Origin: Glandiceps talaboti
Lineage: Eukaryota; Hemichordata; Enteropneusta; Spengelidae
Length of the DNA stretch: 50,000 nt
Direction: 5' to 3'
Assembly: GCF_964340395.1 (NCBI RefSeq)
Contig: NC_135566.1
Location: 9,377,501 to 9,427,500 of the forward strand
The notes under the pieces were generated by a model. That model saw only the letters and a list, made by a program, of their open reading frames with translations, was not told where the DNA came from and did no database searches. The position numbers were made by a program, and so were the translations under genes. Below are positions 1 to 32,747 of this stretch, one piece after another; position 1 is the stretch's first letter; each line of letters begins with the position of its first letter.

Positions 1-85
1 GTTACGATAATACCTGTTTGGGGTCAAAGTTCAACTGTTTCTATTATCTTACGAACTTGATAGATTTCTTGTAAATGCATAGTTA

Positions 86-93
86 TGACGTCA
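86..93. promoter_or_regulatory. Perfect CRE palindrome
   Basis: TGACGTCA, the full cAMP-response element bound by CREB/ATF bZIP proteins. It lies about 9.7 kb upstream of the receptor start codon, so any link to that gene is speculative. Confidence 0.3.
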
Positions 94-315
94 TCACCTT
101 AGATTTCTACAATTTACTGTTTTTAACCCTGGTTCGACATTAGTGTACACTTTTTCAACAAAAACAAAAACCGCTAGCTTATTTATTACTACAGTTACGT
201 AGTTGTTACATCTATGTTGGCTATGATAATTATGTCCTCCGGATAAAAAAAATACTGACTACATTAAAATGCCACCTGGAAAGAAAGTGGACCTTTCTCT
301 TTAAAAACGCTGGAA

Positions 316-316
316 G

Positions 317-357
<41 letters not shown>

Positions 358-400
358 GCTGTTGTTGTTGTTGTTGTTGTTGCTGTTGCTGCTGATGTTG
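316..400. repeat. (GTT)n trinucleotide microsatellite
   Basis: About 26 GTT units with a few GCT and GAT interruptions near the right end. On the minus strand it reads as a poly-glutamine-like ORF. No flanking coding signal supports a real protein, so I treat it as a simple repeat. Confidence 0.9.
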
Positions 401-772
401 TGTTATCTTAAACTTGGACAGTGCCGTAAAAAGGTCTATTATTTTACGCCGATGCATCCTTGAACAACATTGCGTTTCTAGCTCTGTTGACATGTGACAG
501 TAACCGACCTTAATTGAAGAATCACAGAAAAAGACGTAAAATCGCGTATGAGTCGAACGAGACAGCGCACTGTAAGATAACGCAGGTGCCGACCACGGCG
601 AGCACAAGTGCTCTGATAACACTTTACGATTTCTAAGTATACTATATTTTATTGCTCCAGGCTATTTCATGATTGGAATGCTTTAGTCTTCAAACAGTTC
701 ACTGATTTCTAAATTACCAATAAGTAGCAAGGTTGCAGTGGAGGCTACGAGTTTCTCACCCCATGGTGCTTG

Positions 773-780
773 TGACGTCA
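773..780. promoter_or_regulatory. Perfect CRE palindrome
   Basis: Second TGACGTCA in the first kilobase. It sits in an unannotated stretch with no recognisable promoter or exon next to it. Confidence 0.3.
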
Positions 781-2839
781 CTGATTCTGCCTCGGGGAGA
801 ATTTGTCACGTGATCAATATAACAGCAAAGATGATTGTTTAGTTAATGTTACGTGAGCCTTTATTATGAATATTTATAAATATGTACTTATTGGATTATT
901 TCAGCGACAGGCTGTTTTAAATTCCAGTTTAAATATTGATGAATTGGTAAATTTCTTCACTTAATTGCCAATAATTTGAAAAGCTTATCTAGGCCTATTT
1001 GTAGTTATAAAATTCATCTATCCGGATTGTGAAAATCAGCTTTCATTTCTGAAATGAAGCTTATGATTAAACATAACTTGTAAATACGTATAGCCAGTTT
1101 GCAAACAGTGACACGACAACGTTTACGGTTTAGTCCCCGTGTTTGACTTTCAATTTTGCCAACGTCATGGTTTATGTCTTCATCAGTGACCAGAATTTTG
1201 ACGACAGCCCGAGTATAAAGTCATGATCAAAATATTCTACATTTTTAGTATGCCATCTTCGTACATTTTAAGTGCAAGTGATGACTACCTAGCTACTTTA
1301 ACTATTTTTTTGTTCTGTTTTGGAGGTCAAAGTCATAACTGAGTTGATTAGGCTGGGATGGTAAACTGAATAATCAATGAGTTGAATTTTGGTTAATCGA
1401 CGATCTTGAAAACTAATGAGGAGAACTTTTCGTGAACGCCGCAATAATATGATTATAAAGTGGTCATGGCGAAATGTGGGGAGGGGTGTCAAAATTGAAA
1501 TTAAGTTCAAACAAGTGTATTTTGAATTTTACATCTGGAACCAGTTATACCGTTCAACTCTTCTAATTCGTTTCCGTGCGCATGTGCAGCAACAATAAGG
1601 GGCCAAAGTTTAAGACCGACATTCAAATCGTCGGCAATGTGGGATAAAACAATTATAAATAAATGTTGCATAAGTGAGGATAGTTGGTGGAGGGTCTATG
1701 GTATAGGTATGGTTCGGAAGCGACCTATTCTGTGACCTTGACCCTCATTCTAATGCATACGGAAATAAAAAGAGGTTATTGGGTCAATGACTGCATACAA
1801 TAGTTAAAAATGTTTAACCCGGATGTCGTGCAGGTCACAAATTTAACACCAAGTTTTGTCTTGTCTTCTTTGTATAAATCAATTTCCAACACGAATTTAC
1901 GATCAACGGTGTGGGAGCACTGTGATACTTTAAATTTGCCGACTGTTGTTTTAATAACACTGTTAGGTTTTCAGGCCAGCTCGGCGTCACATGTATCAAA
2001 GTTACAATATTTAAATGAATTTAAGTGCGTGTACAATTTATTAAATTGAGTTGCGTGTTAATGACGTTCCCCTGTGACGTGAATTACCGGTGGCATATTA
2101 CTGTCAGTAAACGGAAAAGTATATTAAAGTAACATTGCCAACTGACACCGGACAAGCACCTTCAAATTTTTAGTGTACCGCTTCTAGGATTAAACAAACC
2201 AATCCGATTAAAACGTAAACAGTGTCTCCCCACTGAAAACAAACAAATCCGTAATGAAAGGGCACGCAAAACCGCGAGCACTTTGTCCCATTAAGTCATG
2301 GAACATTCATCTCAGTTAATGCAGCAAAATGAAATGGGGATTGCGAGAGTGAGACTCATCAGTGCTGCTAGGGAGATATCTTAACGTACTAGTACATTCA
2401 TTCGTCCTGTGGTTAAAACAGGACACGTGACTACACATCTTGATTTGGCTTTACATCTCTGACTGGGGGAAATTTTCAAATTGTTTGGTGTCCCATCATC
2501 AGTTAAATAATTGTGCATACTAATTAAACAGTTTTCAATGGTCGAGAATGGCTTATCGCCTTAGCCAAATCCTTACTCGGTGTCTTCTATTGAAATCGTG
2601 CTAGAATTTCGAAAACAAGTTCCATTCAGACACAAGATTCATCACAGTGCTTTTGTTGTTTGAGTTCCTGTGAAAATGTCGACGTTAAATGTCAGCTGCC
2701 ATTACAGTCATTCAAACTTCAAATGTGTCCGATCAAGTGCCCAACCGGCAACTCTTACTCTATTACGACTACTATATATACAGTGCCAATATCCCAAATA
2801 TCGCCACAACTCTGAAGTGTGTATAACACCATTCTATAT

Positions 2840-3168
2840 GGCCCAAAAAAGTTTACAGTTTCTGGTCAGGACACTTTGTCTAAAGTGGTGCGACGACATG
2901 ACTTTTTTTATTCTCAACAAAGCTGTCACTCAATCTGATACATGTATGTATGGCAGTTACTGTTCTTTTTATTTAGTACTTTAAAGCAAGTGTGGGGCAG
3001 ATATCATTTGCTTGTTCATGATTGGCTCTGCAGTTGTATTCACTGAAGTGGGAGGGTTATTTCTGTGTTTCCTCCTGGGCTGAAAAAACACGAAAAAAAG
3101 ATCGACGCGAGGGTACTATTTAAGTGATGCGGCGCTGACCAGAAATCAATCTCTCTTTTTATTTTGCC
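2840..3168 (+). mobile_element. MITE-like inverted-repeat element, family 1, copy a
   Basis: The block shares extended similarity, in the same orientation, with 28842-29216. Common stretches include the left-end motif TTTCTGGTCAGGACAC, a central part around the word GGCTCTGCAGTTGT, and the right-end motif GCTGACCAGAAA. The left end is the reverse complement of the right end, so the element has terminal inverted repeats, with outer edges GGCC at left and GGC-like at right. No transposase frame is present. It is a non-autonomous DNA transposon by structure; the superfamily is not determined and no clean target duplication was seen. Confidence 0.75.
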
Positions 3169-3516
3169 TAGAGGCTAGTAGAGCGGTTTTTGTATTATCA
3201 TGCAAATTTCATAAACGTTTCTGTATGATTCTAATCGCAATTTATCTTAATCTTAATTCATGAGTATACCCCAAAATTATGTCATTGAATTGTTCCGTCA
3301 GTTTACCCTCAGATCACTATATATCTTTTTAGTGGTCCGAGGTTTACCTAAATTCGATACCAAAAAAGTCTTGGACATTAATGACATTCGAATTCGACAG
3401 CTGTCAGTTAGAAAATACGCTATTCTTGGTAAGAAAATAAAACAACACAGAAAAGTTCTCAAGTCCGAACTTTGGCCCTTTAATAGCTTGTTTGTTTGGG
3501 TTTTTTTTGTTTTTTT

Positions 3517-3555
3517 GTTTGTTTGTTTGTTTGTTTGTTTGTTTGTTTGTTCGTG

Positions 3556-3607
<52 letters not shown>

Positions 3608-3609
3608 GG
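3517..3609. repeat. Compound (GTTT)n-(GTT)n microsatellite
   Basis: About 8 GTTT units (3517-3550), a short spacer, then about 18 GTT units (3556-3609). T-rich runs follow. Translations in this block are low-complexity Val/Cys/Phe strings, not proteins. Confidence 0.9.
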
Positions 3610-4065
3610 TTTATTTTTTTTTATTTTTTTTTGTTACTGCTGCTGTTGACATTTTACATATTTAAAAAACTACCCTTGGTTTTTTTGGTCACCTGAAAAC
3701 TTCATTAATACAAACCGTCTCTTGAAACATGATCACATTTAATTTGTTTGATTTTGCCAAGGCAAACGTGACCTTGATAAAATCTCTACGGGTTCGAAAT
3801 AATAAATACAACACAGCATGAAACAACTACGTTTAGTTACCCTGAAAGTATTTCTTCTTATATAGGTCACAGTTGTTTAGGGATGGTTTTATTTACGTCA
3901 TGATTACCTGATCAATTTGCATAATTTGCCTCCACTCGTCGCCATTGCGTCAGTTTGTCCGTGATGTTGTGATGTTTGACTTCTGACAGTGCCCTTTTCT
4001 CTTTGTTTACCCATTCGAATAGTTGAAGTTCTTAAGCACATACTAACATTTGATTCAGTAGAATG

Positions 4066-4128
4066 GTATGTATGTATGTATGTATGTATGTATGTATGTA
4101 TGTATGTATGTATGTATGTATGTATGTA

Positions 4129-4159
<31 letters not shown>

Positions 4160-4202
4160 ATGTATGTATGTATGTATGTATGTATGTATGTGAGTATGTA
4201 TG

Positions 4203-4236
<34 letters not shown>

Positions 4237-4254
4237 TGTATGTGAGTATGTATG

Positions 4255-4288
<34 letters not shown>

Positions 4289-4451
4289 TGAATGAATGCA
4301 TGCATGCATGCATGCATGCATGCATGCATGTATGCATGTATGTATTTATTTATGTATGTATGTATGTATGTATGTATGTGTGTATGTATGTATGTATGCA
4401 TGCATGTATGCATGTATGTATTTATGTATGTATGTATGTATGTATGTATGT

Positions 4452-4491
<40 letters not shown>

Positions 4492-4502
4492 ACGTACGTA
4501 TG
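4066..4502. repeat. Long compound (TATG)n microsatellite with (TG)n and (GCAT)n blocks
   Basis: About 437 bp of TATG units, interrupted by TG dinucleotide runs near 4130 and 4453 and by a self-complementary GCAT block at 4298-4337. All six frames stay open as Tyr-Val-Cys-Met or Ile-His-Thr-Tyr periodic strings, which explains the many long ORFs here. None is credible as a gene. Confidence 0.95.
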
Positions 4503-5159
4503 CACACATCTACAACAGATGGTTTCAATATCTCAGAACTCACACATACCTTGTACTGATCAAGGAATGCACATGTAGTGGTAGCATAACAAACCTGACT
4601 ATCAAATGCTGCATGGGGAGGTATACACAGTCGCGCTCAGTTATAATTGCGTGATACACAGCTTAGCAAAATGGGAATAATTACACGTGAAAGAACGAGA
4701 AAGTAAAAGCTGCACAGCGTCGAGTTTTCCATTATCTGTAGTCATCATCTCATGCTACTATTTAACTCGTGACATCTGACAAGATTGTGACGACGAATCT
4801 AAGTGAGGCCAAGAACCTCTAGAAATATTACAAGCTTGTCACCTGCCGAACTATCCAATTTCATGGCATGGCATAGCGTTTGTTTTGATAAAGAGGATAT
4901 GCATAAAAAAATCCATTACTTTCTAATTACCAGTAAATTTGTAGAATTCCGCTGTCCCCTATGACTTTGCAATGGACGGATCAAATGATGAAATTGCGAC
5001 CGAGTGTCAGAAGACTTAGGGAAGTGAAGAGAAAATCTGTATTCTCAAGTGTAAACGATAATTATGGATGTCTACCATAAGCGGGAACATTCGTGAAATG
5101 CGATCGAGGTATTTGATATAGCTTACTTTAGAATATCATAGACTCGTATGCAAGTAAAG

Positions 5160-5410
5160 GTTTGGTGTTTATTCACTACGTCAATTTTCAAAGAACATTG
5201 TTCTTTCACTCTATGGTGGCTGTTCACAACTTTGTTCGTTTTCAAAGGAACAATGCTCTGAGCACTTATATGGTTGTTCACGTCTTGTTCACGATCCAGA
5301 AAACATTCCTCTTTCACCTTTTTTAAGTTGTTCACATCTTGTTCGCTTTCCCAAGAACATTACGTTCTCTTTTTGGTGACTGTTCACCAGTTTGGTAGTG
5401 TTTCAAAAAA
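5160..5410. repeat. Degenerate 51-54-bp minisatellite, about 4.7 copies
   Basis: The anchor word T(G/A)TTCAC recurs at 5170, 5221, 5275, 5329 and 5381, giving spacings of 51, 54, 54 and 52. Each unit then carries a TTGTTCG-like word, a (CA)AAGAACA-like word and a CTCT(T/G) word. The copies are strongly diverged, so the array is old. On the minus strand the 54-bp periods read as a weak 18-residue repeat without stops. I do not call it coding. Confidence 0.75.
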
Positions 5411-6059
5411 AAATCCCAACTTTTTGAGTGTTTCCTTTGTTTTTGAGCGTATTTTCCCATTGCAGAATACACCAAACCTTGATAGGAAACTCTTCAATTA
5501 TATTACTTCGATAAACTTTAATTACCTTTCTGCTAGCTGTTGGTGATAGTCGGTACACTGGCTTCCATGGTGTCCACGTGTAAATAATTGTAAATTGAGT
5601 ATAGGCCACCTCCTCATTTGTCAACTCAATGTATTTTTGTGTGATGATGGTAAAGTTCGCGATCTATACACAGTTCAGCTTTCAGCAAGTATAACATAAT
5701 AGTCATGTATATAAGTCCAAAATATTAACAAAACAGCTTTTTCAAATTTTCTGAAATAAATCTTTAAACATCTTCCGGTTTCCAGATAAAATGGAAACGT
5801 AAAATGCACAGTGTTTGTTATTTTACCATGATTCTAAATATAACAATCCATTACCAGACTGAATGTGATGATAAGAAATGAAAGTCTATAATATAAAATT
5901 GTGGTCATTGACCTTTCAAAGGAATGACGTAAAAGTAAACATTTCATCGTTATAGATAGGTCTAAAAAAAGAGATATATAAATTTCCCTTGAAGTTGCGG
6001 TACTCGCTATACCATGTGCAAGCAATATTAATTAGTTGCAGTGTCTCTATATGCTTATC

Positions 6060-6600
6060 AGTGCCCGGAGGGGGCTATTACATTCGGTTCAGTCCGTGTG
6101 TCTGTGCGTCCGTGTGTGCCTGCGTTCACCCTCATATCTCTGGCATGCACCAACCGATTTCAACCAAACCTGGTACACAGGTAACGGACATGTGAGACAT
6201 ATGCACGTCAATTTGGACTGAATCAAATCTGGCCGAATAGCGGCCATATTTGTTGTTAAATTTCACAATATGCCTCATACATGTAATACGTAGTGACTCC
6301 ATTCAAGTACCTACACCCATATTATCAAATATGAGCTTTCTTCTAAGACCACAACCTTTAACCTTGAAAGTCTTCTTCAAAGTCAAATCGGCTTTTATAG
6401 CCAAATTTTGATTATCGTAATAGCTTTTTGAATCAAACATTTCCAGTGATATATTTTAATTATGACTTGAGCTTGACTATGTGGCATATGCAAGTCACTT
6501 GCAAATGTTTCCTTGCAAATGGCGGCGGCCATATATATGTAATAAAAAGCACATTTTGCCTGTTATCCCCAAACGTTTGATACATATGGACACATTCTGG
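6060..6600 (+). repeat. Putative dispersed-repeat fragment
   Basis: A GTCTGTGCGTCCGTGTG-like stretch leads into the words ACCGATTTCAACCAAACCTGG and then long AT-rich text. A similar layout (CTGTCTGTCTGTGG, then ACCGCTGCATCAATGGAAC) occurs at about 35480-35760. The pattern resembles a kind of dispersed repeat I associate with invertebrate genomes. Ends and class are not defined from this window. Confidence 0.35.
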
Positions 6601-7540
6601 TGTCTACCCCCACATTATCAATCATTTTCAAGGTGAAGAGAGAGGAAGGGTTACATTCTAGCTAGCTGTGCACTTAAGATGGCCAAATATTATTGCTAAT
6701 TGCACTGAAAACCCAACTACAAGAATTTGCATCCTTGGAAAGTCCAACAAAATATTCCATGTTAAAATTGCCAAAATGCCAATCATCTTACATAATACAA
6801 CACACAAATTGGTGGTTATGACTTCGATTGAATGCTTGTTTAATATTTAATATCGCATTATTTTGAAGAATAATTATGTCATCTAATTTTTCATACCACA
6901 GTTGATGTCTTACTTGTCTGTAAATATATAAGATATCATGGTTTCATATTTGCTCACACAAAAAATCACAAACTCCAAATTATTCCCCTGTAAAAGCCAC
7001 TCCATCATCATACGCATTGAAATTGTTACACTTTTTTTCCAATAAAATGGAGAGTTCATCTTGTACTACACGCTGTTGAAGTATATATCTGGTTTTATTG
7101 GTTTAGACATCCACGTTCGCCGTACAATAATTAATCGAACGGTTCACCTTTGACCTTTGATAACAAAAGAAGTTTATTACAGCTTTTAACTGTTTCACGT
7201 GTCCATTCGCTGATTTGTATATATATATGTCATTTCAGTATACAAAAGACTGAAATTATACAAAGACCGGGTTGATTCAAGTCACGTGAATTCACGCAGA
7301 GTCAGATTTGGAATTCTCCCACTGTCAAAACTATTCAGTGAAAATGGTAAATTGCTGGAAAATTTGCAGGAAGTTAAGAATATAAAAAAAAACTAAATTG
7401 ATCGATCGTTTGCTATTTTTAGCCTCATCTTTTCAAAATACAAATTGAACTAATCTAGAGATTCTGGATTCTGTTTTGAAGGAAACGCATGAAAAGTGGT
7501 TATTTGTGGATCACACAAAATTCATAAATAACTACATGTA

Positions 7541-7558
7541 TAACTATAACTATAACTA

Positions 7559-7632
<74 letters not shown>

Positions 7633-7851
7633 CATATATAACCATGTATTTTCGCATATTTTATACATACATATATATTGTGTGTACGCATGTACGTACA
7701 TACATACATACATACATATATACATACATACATACACACACACATACACACACACATACACACATACATACATACATACATACATACATACATACATACA
7801 TACATACATACATACATACATACATACATACATACATACATACATACATAC
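7541..7851. repeat. Compound (TAACTA)n-(TA)n-(ACAT)n microsatellite
   Basis: TAACTA units at 7541-7563, about 32 TA units at 7564-7628, a mixed spacer, then ACAT/ACAC tetranucleotides at about 7695-7851. It explains the long periodic ORFs on both strands. Confidence 0.95.
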
Positions 7852-8202
7852 CTCGAAACCTTATATTCTAGTGTTCTGTTTTTTTCTTCTTTTTCATTAA
7901 ATCCGGAATGTGGTTTATTACAAGCTATTCTAACTTGAAGGCACGTCAATCTCCATAACTGACACGTGACGCCTGTTTATTGGGACGTTCAGCTTCGCTT
8001 GATTAGTCAGCTGATGTATATCTATGTTTCTGTGTAGCAGACGATGATCAGTACGAGACATGTGCATGATAGTCAATGTCTGTGCGTCTGAACAACATAT
8101 AGCGTCTTATTATTATTTTCCCGCCATCTCCTAAATCTCCTAATTTCGTCTGGTTTGACCGCAATTTCTGTCATTATTTTGGAACAAACGAGTCGGCAAT
8201 AA

Positions 8203-8213
8203 CCCCCCCCCCC
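8203..8213. repeat. Poly(C) tract, 11 bases
   Basis: Uninterrupted run of 11 C followed by TTCCCC. Length may be uncertain in sequencing. Confidence 0.8.
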
Positions 8214-8319
8214 TTCCCCACCTGCATTTCGATGACGTTCAATCAAAAGAAACATTCCCTTCTTCCCAAATATTGTGAAAAAATGTAATAATACGGTAAA
8301 CTTTAGCCTGAGTATTAAT

Positions 8320-9400
8320 AACATTGCGGGTTTAATTTAACTAATTTACGTATAAACACCAACATCCAATCGTCCGAAATAAGTGGCAAACTAATCAAAT
8401 TGAGTGTTCGTTGATTTAATTTAAGCCAAATATTAATTTTCAGTCGGTCTGTGTTTGTCAAGAGACATCGAGCAAGGAAGACTCTGTGTAAATTGAAAAC
8501 TCAAATCATTCAATCAATGTTGTAGGCACCACACTTATCAATTAGGATATTTTTTAAAAAACAAAAAAACAACGTCTTCGGCTAATAAAATGATGGATCG
8601 ACGCATTTTGAAATTACAGAAATTACAGAATAATCAGCACGGATAAAATGCGATTACGTCATTTGTTTTCAAAGTAATTGCTCTGTTTTATCTATTAATC
8701 TTCAATGTCTGTACTCGTTATTAGTTTCAGTAATGGCAGCGAGAGAGGGGGTCTTAGTTCGTAATCGTGTTTATCAATCTCTTAGGCAGGCTAATTTGTC
8801 CTAAAAATTGATAAATCAAACCTAAATAAGTTTACTTGAGTCCGCGAAATCCATTACACTACACGTAAATTTATTTGGTTAAGTTTAATTCCACCATTTA
8901 ATTCTCAATACCAACTTTACCATCTATTAATTGAAATTTATCGATTAATTAAAATCAATAATCAAAACACAATTCTAGTTGTAAATTATTGCTTCTTTGT
9001 TTATCTCTGTTCCGATCTTCGGCAAACACAGCATTCATAATTATATCAGTGATAATAAAGGATTATATTAAAGATGAAATTAAAAATGATAATTTTCAGG
9101 AAATTAGTTATTGGTAATTATGTTGAACGTTCATCTCAATCGTGGGCAACAGTATTGAAAGTAAAATTGATCGCATCCTTTCGACGATATGCGTAGTCAA
9201 TAACTAAAAGGTCTTGCCCTTACTGTCATTGCCACTTGTAGTAATAAGGTAATTTATCGTGATCACTTCCCTGACATTAAATTTAAGGAATTTCACACCA
9301 TAAATGTGACTTGAATAGCAGGCTTGTGATGAGAATCTATTAGATAATGCTGACAATGTTACAACATGGTCTGTAATTAGCTCTTCGATTCATGCGAGTC
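8320..9400. promoter_or_regulatory. AT-rich block dense in homeodomain-type TAAT/ATTA sites
   Basis: Starting about 0.4 kb upstream of the first receptor exon, this block has many TAAT/ATTA cores, for example around 8330-8440, 8680-8735 and 8888-9120. It includes TATCGATTAATTAAAATC near 8940. It is free of simple-sequence arrays, unlike its surroundings. An enhancer role is inferred from site density and position only; AT-richness alone would raise the count. Confidence 0.3.
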
Positions 9401-9489
9401 AATTAATTCAAAGCATCCACGCCTTCCGGGATGTGATGATTTCATCAACAATTATCTGCGAGCATGAGACTCAGGTTCTTAAAATTGTC

Positions 9490-9512
9490 GGTGGTGGTGG
9501 TGGGGGGGGGGG
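9490..9512 (+). repeat. G-rich tract (GGT)n-G10
   Basis: Five GGT-like units run into about ten G. It is a possible four-stranded DNA former, 322 bp upstream of the receptor start codon. Confidence 0.6.
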
Positions 9513-9834
9513 ATCAACAACGCGGGGAATAATATCACAAAAACAACACGTCATCACTGTATACAAGACATGTATGGTAAACTCTTGTAACCGTAGAGGC
9601 AAAAAAACAATCACTTTATCATTCAACAAATATGTACGCATGCGTATTAGCCCATACACTTGATATGCTCAGCTAAATGACGAGTACGTATAGTATACAG
9701 CGGTGTGATACAGGGGCTCAAAGAGGTTTGACAACTCAACTTCTATTTGTGTATCTACAGCACTATGTTACCCTGAGCAACATTGAAACTTGCATCATTT
9801 CTCGTATCTGTTCGCACTGATAACCATAACCCCC

Positions 9835-31736
<21,902 letters not shown>

Positions 31737-32630
31737 AAACATTTCCCACTACGCAATACTGAATTTCTATTTTTGTACCCTCAACAAAAAACAGAATTTA
31801 TGCAATAATGTGAAACGATGTTGACACTGGGAAAGCGAGCTCAGATTTCGACCAATCTTCCTTGTGTAGTTAATTACAAGGGTGTGGCTTTATTAATTTA
31901 GGAACTGAATCATGAGTAAAACCAAGCGTTCTCGCAAATTAAGTAATCGCCAGCTAATGGTTAGGGTGATGTATCCAGTCAAGTTACTTATATGAAAAGA
32001 TGGCTGAGGTTGCCCAGGCATTGCTTAATCCATAAACAAGCGAACCACCACATATGAATGTGTTAATCTTGCTCGACCAAGCAAATTTTAAGTGATGCAG
32101 AAATACTTAGAAGACTAAACTACTGTTAAATATTCACGCTTAGTGTACATTCTGAAATGTTGACTAGCGTTAGTCCAACTACAAACTTGATGCAACAGCT
32201 GAGTGATGGAGGAAAGCATGCAGATTTGATACAGAGGCTTGTCTTGTTCTCTACGATTCTGATCTTTATTTCCTTTCAAAGATCTTATGTGGTCTCCTGC
32301 CGGGTAAGAGACAACAAGTCGATCATTACTTCTTGTTCTATTAGTGGTAATAATGCTTGAAACGTTGGTACACTTGGTACTGGTTAAGTTAAAGTTACTG
32401 AATTGGACCGTTCTATTTCATCCGTTCAGAACTCTCCATTTACCCGTTGTATTACACAAGGGACGTACATCAATCCAAAAGCCACCAATGTTTAGTGTTC
32501 CTGTAAACAGCACATGGCTTTCGCGCCAAAAATTAGTAATACCTTCACTTAGAAGTAATAGTGTATAAAGACGGCCTAGAAAACATGTGCGTATGATATG
32601 GTTAGGGGGAACGTATAAAAAGTACTCAAG

Positions 32631-32747
32631 TACGGGGCTAATCACTCTTAAAAGAAGGGGCCTAACTAAGTACGGGGTCAACCACTCTTAAAAGAAGGGG
32701 TCTTACCAAGTATGGGGTCAACCACTCTTAAAGTTTGGGACCTCACC
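32631..32747. repeat. 40-bp minisatellite, about 2.9 copies
   Basis: TACGGGG(T/C) starts at 32631 and 32671, with TATGGGGT at 32711, exactly 40 bp apart. Units share CACTCTTAAAAGAAGGGG and (AC)(C/T)AAG ends. The last unit is diverged. Confidence 0.9.

Larger units (their letters stand above)
1..9783. other. Upstream intergenic region
   Basis: No coding exon was recognised on either strand. The region holds microsatellites (316-400, 3517-3609, 4066-4502, 7541-7851), a degenerate 51-54-bp minisatellite (5160-5410), a copy of an inverted-repeat element (2840-3168), a dispersed-repeat-like block (about 6060-6600), two perfect CRE palindromes (86-93, 773-780) and an AT-rich TAAT/ATTA-dense block (8320-9400). 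The remaining sequence is unrecognised, with random-looking short ORFs. Confidence 0.6.

Noticed and set aside
230-622. Minus-strand 130-codon frame with a long glutamine run
   Set aside because: The glutamine run is just the (GTT)n microsatellite. Flanking residues show no domain, and no splice or promoter signal supports a gene.
3904-4654. Many overlapping open frames of 60-200 codons rich in Tyr-Val-Cys-Met or Ile-His-Thr-Tyr
   Set aside because: They are translations of a TATG tetranucleotide array; any tetranucleotide without stops stays open in all frames.
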